64,000 bases of DNA from NCBI GenBank assembly GCA_964589825.1, contig CAZPUS010000001.1, positions 115,431-179,430 of the forward strand. The letters are read 5' to 3'. The notes under the pieces are model-generated. The model was given only the letters and a program-made list of their open reading frames with translations. It was not told the origin of the DNA and did not search any database. The position numbers and the translations under genes are program-made. The DNA comes from CAZPUS01 sp964589825. GTDB taxonomy: Bacteria > Fibrobacterota > Chitinivibrionia > Chitinivibrionales > WJKA01. Shown here piece by piece: positions 35,608 to 44,788 of this stretch (the first letter of the stretch is position 1; each line of letters starts with the position of its first letter).

Positions 35608-36909
35608 TCAGAAGCTGTATGTAACGCCAAATCTTGTAAAAAAATGGTGCTGCGGTCCGCTCACAAAATTTGTAAGAGTAAAGCAATTATCTTCGGCAAC
35701 AATACAGTCAATTTTTAGCCTGTTTTCCACATTTGCGCCTATGCCAATACCAAGGAAATCATTTTTTGTTCCGTCAGCTTCCACATTTTCGGTCCATGTA
35801 CCATCCTCTCCCTGTTTTACATATTTAAAGGTTTTGGACACCCCTGCCCGGAATAAAAACCAATTCCAAATAATATTACGCTCCAGTCCAAAGCTAAGTC
35901 TGGTGCCCATGGTTTTTCTTATATCGTTTCCGATTATACCACCTTCCTCGTCATCATATAATATTTCAACTCCTGCCCAGCCGAAGCCTCTGTCGATATT
36001 CAGATTTGCACCCATTCCAATGTTTATACCGAGCTTTGTGTAATCCGCTAGATCAAAATAGGTAACTCCAAGTCTCGGTACGAATTTACCGTTAAGAACA
36101 ACCAGATCGGAAAAAAGCCGTACACTTAGATCCGCGATAAAATCTGAACTGTCTGAAAAGCTGGCAAGTGTTTTATCCTCTAGCGTGGTGCCGGTTCCGC
36201 TGGTAACGGTATCCGTATACATTGCGTCTACTGCAGTAATCCCCAGTGACGCTTCAAGCGAGGTGGATGTTGCCAAAGGGGTATTGACACCTACATTTCC
36301 GCGTATATATCTCAGCCGTGCACCACTTGGGCTACCAATACCGGCGTTGTTATTTACAATATACGCACCGCCACCAATCATTGTACCGCTTGGAAACGCA
36401 TAGCTTCCTAAAAGATCTATCTTTCCAACAGGTTCGGGCATATAAATGCTGTCGCTACTGCCGGCTATCTTTTCGAATTCTTTTTCACCTTTAATGAAAT
36501 AATCGAGATATTTGTCATACCTGTTAAGTGCAACACCTACGGAAAACATTGGATATTGCATCATCTTTTCATTTTTTTTGTCTTCTTTAGAGGGTTTTGC
36601 AAGAGAATATGAAAGGATGCCACCGCCGTATTGTCGAATCGGATCTCTATTTTTTCTTTTCAAAGCAGCCAAATCATTGTTGTTATTTGATGACTGGTTA
36701 TTTGACTCCTCCTCCTGTTCGGTAAAAATACCCCCTGAGCCGATAATCATATTCGGATATAAATTTGCATTTGCGGGATTACGAAATACGCTATAATCGT
36801 CTCTGAAAAAATTATCGTGTTTTCCCAAACCAATGATTCTCGATTCTGTCGCGTAACTCATGGTAGCGCACGATATCATTACTGCTGCGACTGCTATCTT
36901 TTTCATCAT
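35608..36909 (-). CDS. Outer-membrane beta-barrel protein of unknown function
   Basis: The 433-residue protein starts with a signal peptide (about 1-20, ATMSYA). A polar linker with runs of Asn follows (EEESNNQSSNNNNDLAA), then about fourteen amphipathic beta strands, for example GGGILSYSLA, FSVGVALNRYD, ITAVDAMYTDT and TRLSFGLERN. It ends HFFTRFGVTYSF, the terminal aromatic expected by the BAM complex. No family was recognised. It is the last of seven same-strand genes that begin with the OmpA-like gene at 48684, and so may be the outer-membrane partner of that machine. Confidence 0.72.
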   Translation of the reverse strand: MMKKIAVAAVMISCATMSYATESRIIGLGKHDNFFRDDYSVFRNPANANLYPNMIIGSGGIFTEQEEESNNQSSNNNNDLAALKRKNRDPIRQYGGGILSYSLAKPSKEDKKNEKMMQYPMFSVGVALNRYDKYLDYFIKGEKEFEKIAGSSDSIYMPEPVGKIDLLGSYAFPSGTMIGGGAYIVNNNAGIGSPSGARLRYIRGNVGVNTPLATSTSLEASLGITAVDAMYTDTVTSGTGTTLEDKTLASFSDSSDFIADLSVRLFSDLVVLNGKFVPRLGVTYFDLADYTKLGINIGMGANLNIDRGFGWAGVEILYDDEEGGIIGNDIRKTMGTRLSFGLERNIIWNWFLFRAGVSKTFKYVKQGEDGTWTENVEADGTKNDFLGIGIGANVENRLKIDCIVAEDNCFTLTNFVSGPQHHFFTRFGVTYSF

Positions 36910-36976
36910 AGCATCCCCCTCTTTAAATAAGGATAACTAAAAATTGAACAAATCGTATTTACAGCAAAAAAGATAA

Positions 36977-38278
36977 TTATTGCGAAAACACGAATGGGTA
37001 TTTTACCGTTGTTACATCACCAGGCTTGTCGATTTTACCAAAGTTCCATCTTTTTATAATGGTAACAATTTTGTCCTCAAGCTGGCTATCATTTATGGTA
37101 CTACTGACCACTTTACAAAAGATAACTTTTCCATATTCGTCAATGGAAAACTTGCATATAATTTTACCACCGAGCCCCGGCTTATCTCGAAGTCTTCTGT
37201 TATACGCATACCGGAGTGCCGGAAGGTTCTGCATTACGACACGCCGAATGCTCGCTTTGCTTCGTCCTCCGCTGATGGCGCCACCCTGGGAGAAATCGGG
37301 CCGTGCCATTTCGAGTTTTTTACCGCTTTTTTTCAACCCAAGGGAACTCTCTTCACCTCCCATAAGACTTCCAACCAAATCGTCTATACCACCGCTTCCC
37401 CCACCAAATCCGCTGCCGTATCCGGCTCCATATCCAATACCGGCAGCACCCTTTCTACCCGATCCGCCGCTTCCTCCGGATTTGAGTCCTCCCATTCCTT
37501 TGAGAACCGCATCAATACCCGAGGCAAAACCGCCTTTTCCGAACACATCTGCGGAAGCGACTGTTTTTCCTTTAACTTTTCCTGATATTATTCCAAGTAC
37601 ACCTTTTCGTGTTACGCGAGCTCTCGGATCTCCTCCACCACCGGTTTTACCTCCTGCCCCTTTTTTCTTCGTCTCTTTCATTTTCTTCTTTTCAGTCTCT
37701 ATTTTCTCCTCTTCCTTCTCTTTTTCCTTTTTAATAAGCTCTTCTGGGATGCTTACTGCCACTTTTGCTTTTCGCTGTTCGGGCATCTTCTCGTAAAAAT
37801 CTGCTTTAATCTTGGTATATTCGTAATTCGAAACCCAGAATCCACATATAAGGCCTAGAATTATGCATACGATTTCAAGATTACGCAGTCGTTTATTCTC
37901 TTCAACATGAAATATATCTTTTCGCTGCGTCACCTTATTTGTGTATTCCTGATCCGTCAAAACCCTTCCATCTTCTTCGTCGTCGTCATCATCTGCCCGG
38001 CCAGTAGGCGTTGTTGCGGCAGAAACTGACGATGCACCGGCCTCAACCTCTTCACCCGCCAGTTCAACAGTGCCAACCTCTGCACCAACACCTTCAAATT
38101 TTTCCTTGAGCGCAGCGGCTTCTTCTTCAGTCGCCTCTTTTTTTATGCATATATCTTTCTGCATCAATGCAGACTCTACCACACCTTTCTCGGTCCCGGA
38201 CCATTTGGCGACTTCTTCTGCAATCGTCCGGGCACGCTGCGGATCTTCACACTTTTTAATAATTACTTTTGACTTCAT
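36977..38278 (-). CDS. AgmX/PglI-like envelope protein with TonB-type C-terminal domain
   Basis: The 433-residue protein has a cytoplasmic N-terminal domain (about 1-75) of the L7/L12-like KCEDPQRARTIAEEVA and KEKFEGVGAEVGTVE type. An acidic Asp-rich linker (ADDDDDEEDG) and one membrane helix (about 128-150, IVCIILGLICGFW) follow. Next come a long Lys/Glu-rich coiled stretch, a glycine-rich region (about 205-320), and a C-terminal domain of about 100 residues (VVMQNLPALRYAYNRRLRDK, then GGKIICKFSIDEYGKV). That C-terminal pattern matches the AgmX/PglI domain seen in gliding-motility proteins. TonB-like proteins pass energy from ExbB/ExbD to the outer membrane, and these genes are adjacent. Confidence 0.83.
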   Translation of the reverse strand: MKSKVIIKKCEDPQRARTIAEEVAKWSGTEKGVVESALMQKDICIKKEATEEEAAALKEKFEGVGAEVGTVELAGEEVEAGASSVSAATTPTGRADDDDDEEDGRVLTDQEYTNKVTQRKDIFHVEENKRLRNLEIVCIILGLICGFWVSNYEYTKIKADFYEKMPEQRKAKVAVSIPEELIKKEKEKEEEKIETEKKKMKETKKKGAGGKTGGGGDPRARVTRKGVLGIISGKVKGKTVASADVFGKGGFASGIDAVLKGMGGLKSGGSGGSGRKGAAGIGYGAGYGSGFGGGSGGIDDLVGSLMGGEESSLGLKKSGKKLEMARPDFSQGGAISGGRSKASIRRVVMQNLPALRYAYNRRLRDKPGLGGKIICKFSIDEYGKVIFCKVVSSTINDSQLEDKIVTIIKRWNFGKIDKPGDVTTVKYPFVFSQ

Positions 38279-38301
38279 GAGTAATAACCCTTATTTTGGG
38301 A

Positions 38302-38805
38302 TTAACCTTCTCTTTGCATAACAGCGAACCGCATGTTATTATATCCGACTTCACCACACGTTCGCATCACTTTATACATCACATCGAACTCCATGTTCTT
38401 ATCTATCTGCACAATCACGTTCCCCTCTACCTCGTTTTTCGCCCCCATCTTTACAAGCTGCTGCTCTTCAGCATAATACTTTTTCAGGGTTTCGGCAAGT
38501 TTGGGGATTATCTGTTTCACTTTTTCCTCAGACATATTACGGACCTCTTCTGTGGGCACAACCGGATCATGCTCCACAAGCAGCATGTCGTTTGTCACCT
38601 CAATCTGCAAATTCACTTCCTTTGGCTTTTTATCGGAAATGGAATTAGGCAGGACAAGGTCTTCCGCATTTGTCAAAATATTACCTTCAGCCGAAAACTG
38701 TTTGAGAAGAAATACAACCATAATCGTAAACATATCCATCATAGGGGTTATATTCAACCCCCCCGGTTTTTTGACCTTAGTTGCTCTACCTCTTTGAATA
38801 GCCAT
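38302..38805 (-). CDS. ExbD/TolR-family protein with the conserved membrane Asp
   Basis: The 167-residue protein has a basic N-terminus, one membrane helix at about 17-36 (NITPMMDMFTIMVVFLLKQF) and a periplasmic C-terminal domain. The Asp in PMMD (about residue 24) is the residue that carries protons in ExbD/TolR/MotB-type motors. The C-terminal part (VIVQIDKNMEFDVMYKVMRT, then FAVMQREG) has the expected alpha/beta pattern. It is 2 bases downstream of the second ExbD-like gene. It should work with the ExbB-like protein at 39651. Confidence 0.88.
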   Translation of the reverse strand: MAIQRGRATKVKKPGGLNITPMMDMFTIMVVFLLKQFSAEGNILTNAEDLVLPNSISDKKPKEVNLQIEVTNDMLLVEHDPVVPTEEVRNMSEEKVKQIIPKLAETLKKYYAEEQQLVKMGAKNEVEGNVIVQIDKNMEFDVMYKVMRTCGEVGYNNMRFAVMQREG

Positions 38806-38807
38806 TA

Positions 38808-39608
38808 TCAGCTCCTCATTTTTGCGATTTCAATTTGAGGATATCCTGCCATACGTGCAGCATCCATTACCTGCACGATCTTATCGTACAGCACCTCATT
38901 TTCCGCTGCCACGATAATCCTATCCTTATCATCGGCATCCTTGAATCTCTCTTTGATTTTCATCAAACGGCTTTTAAGCAAATCGTATGCCGAAAGCTTC
39001 TGCAAACTGTATTTCGACGGGTCCTTAATTACGATTGCATGGCGCGGGTGAGTGATTACATATACAGAATCCCCAACGGAGACCTCTTTTAAAGGAGTCC
39101 CGTTAAAATCAGTGATAAGGTGCCCTCTCTGAGAATAGAGAGCTTTCTGCACTTCTTTGGTTTTTGGATCGATTACATACAGCCAGATATCGTAGCGTTC
39201 GTGAATGGTAAGTTTTCTTCCGGTTTGAGGATGCGTCGGTGTCTCCTCAGGTTTTTTCGGATTGTACTTAACAGTCATCTCTTCGCCGCCTTCTTTGGCG
39301 ATGTAATGATGATACTCCTGGTACCAGATACTTGGCAAAAATCCACCCTTAGCGCCCATTGTAATCGCAGAATCGGTGATAATTGCAGTCAGCATCAGCT
39401 TATTCGCTTTTTCCTCTTTTGGCCTTTCCTTAACCGTCTGCTGTGTCTGAGAACCTCTTCCTTCAGGCAGATTAATCTCGATAATCGCGACTTTCGCGAA
39501 CTCCGCCTGGAGCAGAAGAACCGGCACCAGCACCGCCATAATACACATAAATGGTATAATATCTACATCTTTGGTTCCCGAGGATTTCTTTCGTCCTCTT
39601 TGTGCCAT
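38808..39608 (-). CDS. ExbD/TolR-family paralogue lacking the conserved membrane Asp
   Basis: The 266-residue product begins MAQRGRKKSSGTKDVDIIPF, aligned with MAIQRGRATKVKKPGGLNITP of the neighbouring gene. At the position of the proton-carrying Asp it has Cys (DIIPFMCIMAVLVPVLLLQ). After the membrane helix comes a periplasmic domain about 100 residues longer than usual (residues about 60-195). It ends in the ExbD-like segment DRIIVAAENEVLYDKIVQVMDAARM. The ATG at 39608 has AAGGGG upstream; an in-frame TTG two codons earlier is not favoured. A paralogue without the acid could be a structural, asymmetric subunit. Confidence 0.85.
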   Translation of the reverse strand: MAQRGRKKSSGTKDVDIIPFMCIMAVLVPVLLLQAEFAKVAIIEINLPEGRGSQTQQTVKERPKEEKANKLMLTAIITDSAITMGAKGGFLPSIWYQEYHHYIAKEGGEEMTVKYNPKKPEETPTHPQTGRKLTIHERYDIWLYVIDPKTKEVQKALYSQRGHLITDFNGTPLKEVSVGDSVYVITHPRHAIVIKDPSKYSLQKLSAYDLLKSRLMKIKERFKDADDKDRIIVAAENEVLYDKIVQVMDAARMAGYPQIEIAKMRS

Positions 39609-39650
39609 ATTCAACCCCTTGTTATACTATACATACTTCGTAAATGAGGC

Positions 39651-40280
39651 TTATTCTTCTACTATATTCATAAGCTTGGTGGTCTTTTCATCCATTTCTT
39701 CCGAAATTTTATCTGCACGACCACTCAACACACCATGAAGAAGAATGGTAGGAACCGCCACAATAAGACCGAAAAGTGTAGTTGTCATAGCCACAGAAAT
39801 ACCAGATGCAAGTGCCTGTGCACGCTGCGCTGCAGGAACGTTTGCGACTGACTCAAATGCAAGCATCAGACCATAAATAGTTCCGGTAAGTCCCAGAAGA
39901 GTGGCAAGGTTCGCAAGAGTATTCAAAAGTGGCAGCATACGATTAATGCGCGGCGTCTCGGTAAGAAAAACTTCGTCAACCGATTTCTGCACCTGTTTGC
40001 GTCCCTGTTTGCGATTTTCAAGAACACTCGCAACACCTTTGGCCAATGGAGTATCGAGAGATTTTGCATATTTGAGTGCCTTGTCGTATTCACCAGCTTT
40101 GAGGTATTTGCCGATCGATCCCATAAAAGCAGCGTTTTTGCTCCCGCATTTAAAATATAGAAACCAGACTCTCTCGATAACCAGTGCAAGAATAGCAGCC
40201 AGCACCAGAAGAATAACCCACATAATCGAGCTACCTGCGGAAGTGAAACCATCAACAATAAAATGAAATAGCTTAAGCAT
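39651..40280 (-). CDS. ExbB/TolQ/MotA-family proton-channel protein
   Basis: The 209-residue inner-membrane protein has helices at about 18-38, 108-130 and 150-175. It shows the ExbB signature LNTLANLATLLGLTGTIYGLMLAFES, followed by AQALASGISVAMTTTLFGLIVAVPTI. These residues line the proton path of motor complexes such as ExbB-ExbD, TolQ-TolR and AglR-AglQ/S. It lies 43 bases upstream of the two ExbD-like genes and 103 bases downstream of the large TPR gene. AGGAGGAG precedes the ATG. Confidence 0.92.
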   Translation of the reverse strand: MLKLFHFIVDGFTSAGSSIMWVILLVLAAILALVIERVWFLYFKCGSKNAAFMGSIGKYLKAGEYDKALKYAKSLDTPLAKGVASVLENRKQGRKQVQKSVDEVFLTETPRINRMLPLLNTLANLATLLGLTGTIYGLMLAFESVANVPAAQRAQALASGISVAMTTTLFGLIVAVPTILLHGVLSGRADKISEEMDEKTTKLMNIVEE

Positions 40281-40383
40281 AACTCCTCCTTAAAAGTGTT
40301 AAAAATGCATAGGTGCATTAAATAATAGATAAAATATTTTTTTCCACGTACAATTTCAATAATAAATCAGACCTTTCGATCTA

Positions 40384-43300
40384 TTACTTCCATAACATCC
40401 AGAACTGCCACCACGGCTTACCCGTTTGATCCTCCTTTTCTACAGGCTTTTTATCAATTGATATTATCCTTTCTTCAGCTGCCACAGAGTCTGCAATCGC
40501 TGCAGAGTCCTGTGCAGCGGCCTGCTGAGCAGAATCAATCTCCGGCGTCCATTTTTCAATATCAACCTCTACAAACTCGGATGTTGGAGCGATATTTTCC
40601 AATCGAGCCTGCGTGCTGTCAAGCCACTCGTTTTCGGCAATTCCCAGCTGCTTTGCCACCCGAACCGCTTCTTCATATTTGGGTATCGATTGCTGGACTG
40701 CCTGCAGATTTTTATCCTGCAACTGTTCCTGATAAATGCGCCTTTCTTCTTTGTTGAACTCCCGGGGAATAGGCGCGTTAGCGAATGTCTGCCCCACACG
40801 TTCAAAAAGCTTGGCCCGTTCGAATGCACATTTCATGAGCATATCTTTGGACTGCTTAACGATATCGCTCGTAAAATTATCCTCATGCGCTTTCTTAATA
40901 TTCCATTGAAATTGTTCGATCGCTTTCTGATAGTATTTATCCAATTGCATGAGTATTTTAATTTTTCCGGCCACTTTTTCTGATTCGTTGCCGAACAGTG
41001 TCTGGTTTTCCATCGCGTTCGCCATCTGTACGAAGCTTTCTCCTATTCGGTAGGTCGAACGCATCACCCATTCACGTATACCCGTCTTGATAGCTTTTGT
41101 GTACTTCTCACCGACTTTCGAAAGCGCCTCGACCTTTTCTTCGACCTTTTGTTCAACCGCACGTTCACTGCGTCCGGTAAGCGCGATATCATTGTATCGC
41201 TTCTGCAAAATCTCACCGATACGAAAATATGCTTTCGCGATTATGGTTTTGTCATAATCCGCCTTGCGAGTAAACTTTTCGTACAGTGTAACAGCGCCGA
41301 GATAATTCTCGCGTGCCGCTTCGAGATTATCGAGCTTGAAATACGCATCTCCCGCTTGTACCAGCGCATGTGTCTGTTTCGCTTTATTATCGAAATTTTC
41401 GGCAAATTTGATATACGCGGCTGCGGCGTTTTCGTACTCTTCCATTTTTTCGTAGCACAGGCCGATTGAGTACGCGCCTTCGGAGGCCCATTCGCTTTCG
41501 GGATATTTTCCGGCAAGAATCTTGTATACGTGTATCGCTTTATTATAGGCATCCGCTTTTTCGTATACAAGACCGGCATTATAAAGCGCCTGTGGTGTAC
41601 GGGGATCCTCACCGTAGCGTTTATATACCATTTCGAATACCTCACCCGCTTTCCGAGGCTTTTCAGCTTTCTGAAAGGACTCCGCTGCATGGGAAAGAGA
41701 GGGTATGGCATAATCGGCTGTGGGTATGGTATCTGCTGCCTCGATATATACCTGTGCAGCTTTTTCGTACGCCTCAATCTTTTTGTAATTTTCGGCAGCT
41801 CGAATAAATGAGCTTTCGAGCAATTTTACGGTCTTCATCCGTTTTTTCGAAAAATTGACCGACATCTTCGCAAAGGTTTCTGCCGCCTTCTGCCAACTTT
41901 CCGCTTCTTCATACGCCGCACCCGCATCAAACCACGCATTGATGGCCACTTTTGTCTGCGGATATTTTGAATAAATAGTCTTAAACACATCCGCTGCACC
42001 GATATAATTGCGGTTTTTCTTCATTTCATCCGCTTTTGCATACATTGCACTTGCAGCCAACTCCGCGATATTCTGATAATCGGACTGACCTTTTTCCATA
42101 ACCGCCATAAGACTGTCGTATCGCTGTATAGCGAGTTCGTAATTACCGAGTTTCACGAATGCCTTGGCAAGCATCTTGTACGCATCGATAAATACATCAG
42201 CTTTTTTATAATGATCAACGATGGCCTGAAAATTATTTATAGCTTCTTCATAGCGCTGCGCAAGGTAATTGATGTTTCCCGCAGTATAAACAACCTTGGA
42301 TACGTGCTCGCTTTCAGGAAACTTTTCTCTATATTTTTCGATAAGACTGAGCATTTTCTGCGTAACCGGCAACTCATACGCTTCTTTGTCATCAAGTTTT
42401 TTATCCGCTTTTATCTTTTTTCGCTGCGTATTAAGCGCCACTATTGCATTATACCCCGCATCTTTCTGAGGTATTACATTTGGCCCTTTTTTCTGTTTTT
42501 TCTGCTTTTTCTTCTCGTACTCGACCGCATCCTGGTAGGCAAAACTGTCTACCTTTGCCTTGTATTCAGGAAAGGTCGATATTTCCGCCATTGCAACTTC
42601 CCAGAAATAATCGGCAGCCTTCTCGTATTGTTTCAGCGTATGATATATTTCAGCACTATAATACGTAAACTCGTAATTCTGCCATTTCTCCTCAGGAAAC
42701 CGCTCCATGTAATCGTGATATCGCTCAAGTGCTTTTTTATAAAGGGAACGCTTTTTTTCCTTCTGCGCCATTGAATGATAGTAAACTCCCATATTGTACA
42801 ATGCGCTTTTGACGTGTTCCCTGGATCTATCGATCACCGCTTTTTCATTACTGTTTTTCTCGTACCATTCGGTTCCGGATTTGTAATTATCAACCAGTAT
42901 TTTGCGTTGCTCGTTCGCTTTTTCCGGTTTTTTCTGAATCATATAACATTCTATAAGCTTCTGTCGCGCAATCGGCGCTTCCCGGTAATACGGGTATTTT
43001 TCCAAGGCCGTATGAAACGCCTCTATCGCCTTGTCATACTGTCCGTGCTTGCGGTTTTTGAAACCGATGGTATACATCACATAGGCTTCGTAGGGCCGGT
43101 GCCCTACCTTTTTAAAAAACTTAACCGCACGTTCCGGACCGTTTGGAATATCGGAAAATGAAATCGCGAGAAATTCCTTTGCCTCGCCAATAAACTCCTT
43201 CTTGATGTATTCCCCTGAATTGCATTTTTCAATATAAGTGAAGAAAAGATCTATAGCTTTGTCGAACGCTGCCTGATTATAATACATTTCCGCCTTACGA

Positions 43301-44013
43301 TAATGCGTCATCTCCCATACTTCTATGTTAACATCTTTTTCTTCAACTTTTTCCAAATGCTTAATAGCCTTGGGATAATCTCGCTGGTTATAATAATAAT
43401 CAGCAAGATGGAAATGAGCATACGAGGCTCTCGGACTCTGCGGCCATTCTTTAACGAGCTCTTCATACGCTTCGGCCGCCCGGTCGAACTGTCCGCTTAA
43501 AAGACTTATATGTCCTATCTGGTAAGCAGCTTCATCGCCTTTTTCATAATCGGGATATTCTTCGAGCACACGGTTATACATCTCAAACGCTTTTGAATAA
43601 TCAGGTTTTGGATTTTGAGGCCGTGGTCCCTGCTGAGTCCGCTCCCACTCATCCATAGCCTTGCTGAACTCTTTTTGGGCTTCTATAAAGTCACTTTTTG
43701 CCTTTTTGTAATACAACTTGCCCAATGTTATCAATACCCGTGCACAGCGAGTGTTTTTTTTCTGATCGCAGCCCTGAGCAATATTTTCGTATTTTGCAAT
43801 AACCTCGCTGTAATCCTGATCAGCCTGCACCTCCTGCTCAAGCTTCTGCTGCATATCCTGGTTAAGCTCCTGTTTTTTGCGTTTGAGCGCTTCCAGCTTT
43901 CGCTTCAGTTTTTCTTCCTTGGATAATCCGTACGATGTTGACGCTGCACCGAATACCAGTACAACGCACATGAATAATCTTGCGTATCCGGCTAACTTTT
44001 TATTGAGTCTCAT
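40384..44013 (-). CDS. Very large periplasmic TPR protein (AglT/GltD-E-like)
   Basis: The 1209-residue protein has a signal peptide (about 1-30, ending STSYG). After a basic coiled segment it contains at least twenty TPR-like helix pairs along almost the whole length (for example FDRAAEAYEELVKEWPQSP, YDKAIEAFHTALEKYPYYRE, YNKAIHVYKILAGKYPESE). It ends in a Gln/Ala- and acid-rich tail with AQQAAAQDSAAIADSVAA. Such proteins hold many partners in the periplasm. The position directly upstream of an ExbB-ExbD motor follows myxobacterial gliding clusters in which TPR proteins accompany the AglR-Q-S motor, but the match is by architecture rather than alignment. Confidence 0.82.
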   Translation of the reverse strand: MRLNKKLAGYARLFMCVVLVFGAASTSYGLSKEEKLKRKLEALKRKKQELNQDMQQKLEQEVQADQDYSEVIAKYENIAQGCDQKKNTRCARVLITLGKLYYKKAKSDFIEAQKEFSKAMDEWERTQQGPRPQNPKPDYSKAFEMYNRVLEEYPDYEKGDEAAYQIGHISLLSGQFDRAAEAYEELVKEWPQSPRASYAHFHLADYYYNQRDYPKAIKHLEKVEEKDVNIEVWEMTHYRKAEMYYNQAAFDKAIDLFFTYIEKCNSGEYIKKEFIGEAKEFLAISFSDIPNGPERAVKFFKKVGHRPYEAYVMYTIGFKNRKHGQYDKAIEAFHTALEKYPYYREAPIARQKLIECYMIQKKPEKANEQRKILVDNYKSGTEWYEKNSNEKAVIDRSREHVKSALYNMGVYYHSMAQKEKKRSLYKKALERYHDYMERFPEEKWQNYEFTYYSAEIYHTLKQYEKAADYFWEVAMAEISTFPEYKAKVDSFAYQDAVEYEKKKQKKQKKGPNVIPQKDAGYNAIVALNTQRKKIKADKKLDDKEAYELPVTQKMLSLIEKYREKFPESEHVSKVVYTAGNINYLAQRYEEAINNFQAIVDHYKKADVFIDAYKMLAKAFVKLGNYELAIQRYDSLMAVMEKGQSDYQNIAELAASAMYAKADEMKKNRNYIGAADVFKTIYSKYPQTKVAINAWFDAGAAYEEAESWQKAAETFAKMSVNFSKKRMKTVKLLESSFIRAAENYKKIEAYEKAAQVYIEAADTIPTADYAIPSLSHAAESFQKAEKPRKAGEVFEMVYKRYGEDPRTPQALYNAGLVYEKADAYNKAIHVYKILAGKYPESEWASEGAYSIGLCYEKMEEYENAAAAYIKFAENFDNKAKQTHALVQAGDAYFKLDNLEAARENYLGAVTLYEKFTRKADYDKTIIAKAYFRIGEILQKRYNDIALTGRSERAVEQKVEEKVEALSKVGEKYTKAIKTGIREWVMRSTYRIGESFVQMANAMENQTLFGNESEKVAGKIKILMQLDKYYQKAIEQFQWNIKKAHEDNFTSDIVKQSKDMLMKCAFERAKLFERVGQTFANAPIPREFNKEERRIYQEQLQDKNLQAVQQSIPKYEEAVRVAKQLGIAENEWLDSTQARLENIAPTSEFVEVDIEKWTPEIDSAQQAAAQDSAAIADSVAAEERIISIDKKPVEKEDQTGKPWWQFWMLWK

Positions 44014-44266
44014 TCTCTACATTCTCCACAATAGCATTAACACATGAAAAACTAAATCTATTTCAATTAATTTATACGCTTAAGTTCCGTTTATATAAAA
44101 ATAATACTGTCCCCGAACAAATTACAAATAATATCCATAATTCAGCTGTATCACATCACCTCAGCCATTCCTTCATCGCCCTCCTGCACATCTCTTTTTG
44201 AAAGCTCTTGTATTGCCTGGCATCCGCTTGGTTATACTTCGTGTATTCGTGCAATATTATTTATAC

Positions 44267-44310
44267 CTGAATTGAGCGGTTTTGTCCGCGGAATCTGCTG
44301 CAATCCGCAC
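44267..44310 (+). repeat. Dispersed intergenic repeat, copy C (left end only)
   Basis: CCTGAATTGAGCGGTTTTGT, then CGGAATCTGCTGCAATCCGC, match the first 45 bases of copy B (CCTAACTTGAGCG..., then GCAATCTGCTGCAATCCGC). The right half is missing. The copy stands in the same orientation as copies A and B. Confidence 0.6.
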
Positions 44311-44517
44311 TAATCCCGACACAGCGGAAGTTCCCCTCCCTTTCGCCTTGTCGATTTAAGGAGACTGCCAGTGGTCATGCCGTATTGTCACTCTTCCTCC
44401 TTTTTCTTGCGCAACAAACGCAACCACTTGTTTCGCATCTCCTTCACGCACCGGACACTAACTCTTTCCTGGCTGGGTAAAACGTGTAAAACGAGAACAA
44501 AGCGGTCACTTTGATGA

Positions 44518-44543
44518 AAGTGCAGGAAACTGTACTTTTTTTT
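44518..44543 (+). terminator. Orphan Rho-independent terminator, plus strand
   Basis: AAGTGCAG (44518-44525) and CTGTACTT (44530-44537) form an eight-base stem capped by a GAAA tetraloop, followed by a run of eight T. It points to the plus strand, where no gene precedes it within 30 kb that would plausibly end here. A short unrecognised RNA is possible. Confidence 0.7.
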
Positions 44544-44788
44544 GTGCTCTGGCCAATAGCGGGACAATTGTATGGATGTGTATATTTCCCTCCGGAAACG
44601 CAACGGCTGGGTGGACGACAACAACGTTCTCGAATACAATCGTTCAGTTCAAACAAAAAAGGTATCTTTCTCGGGCGACAGATATTTTTAGCACTATTTT
44701 TACCGGGACGTTTGGTATGCAGGGCACATCGACATGGCTGACTCATACTATTGTTCTCCTGGTGTTTCTCCCGGTATCGCACACAGCC

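Larger units (their letters stand above)
44014..44788. other. Intergenic region between the TPR gene and the barrel-TPR gene
   Basis: These 775 bases hold a partial copy of the dispersed repeat (44267-44310) and an orphan plus-strand terminator (44518-44543). Overlapping frames exist on both strands, but none has a convincing start, ribosome-binding site or composition. No minus-strand terminator for the upstream gene was seen, so the neighbours may share a transcript. Confidence 0.5.

Noticed and set aside
44388..44782. Two overlapping minus-strand frames in the 44.0-44.8 kb gap
   Set aside because: Neither has a convincing start or conserved-looking product; they cross the orphan terminator and neighbouring repeat.
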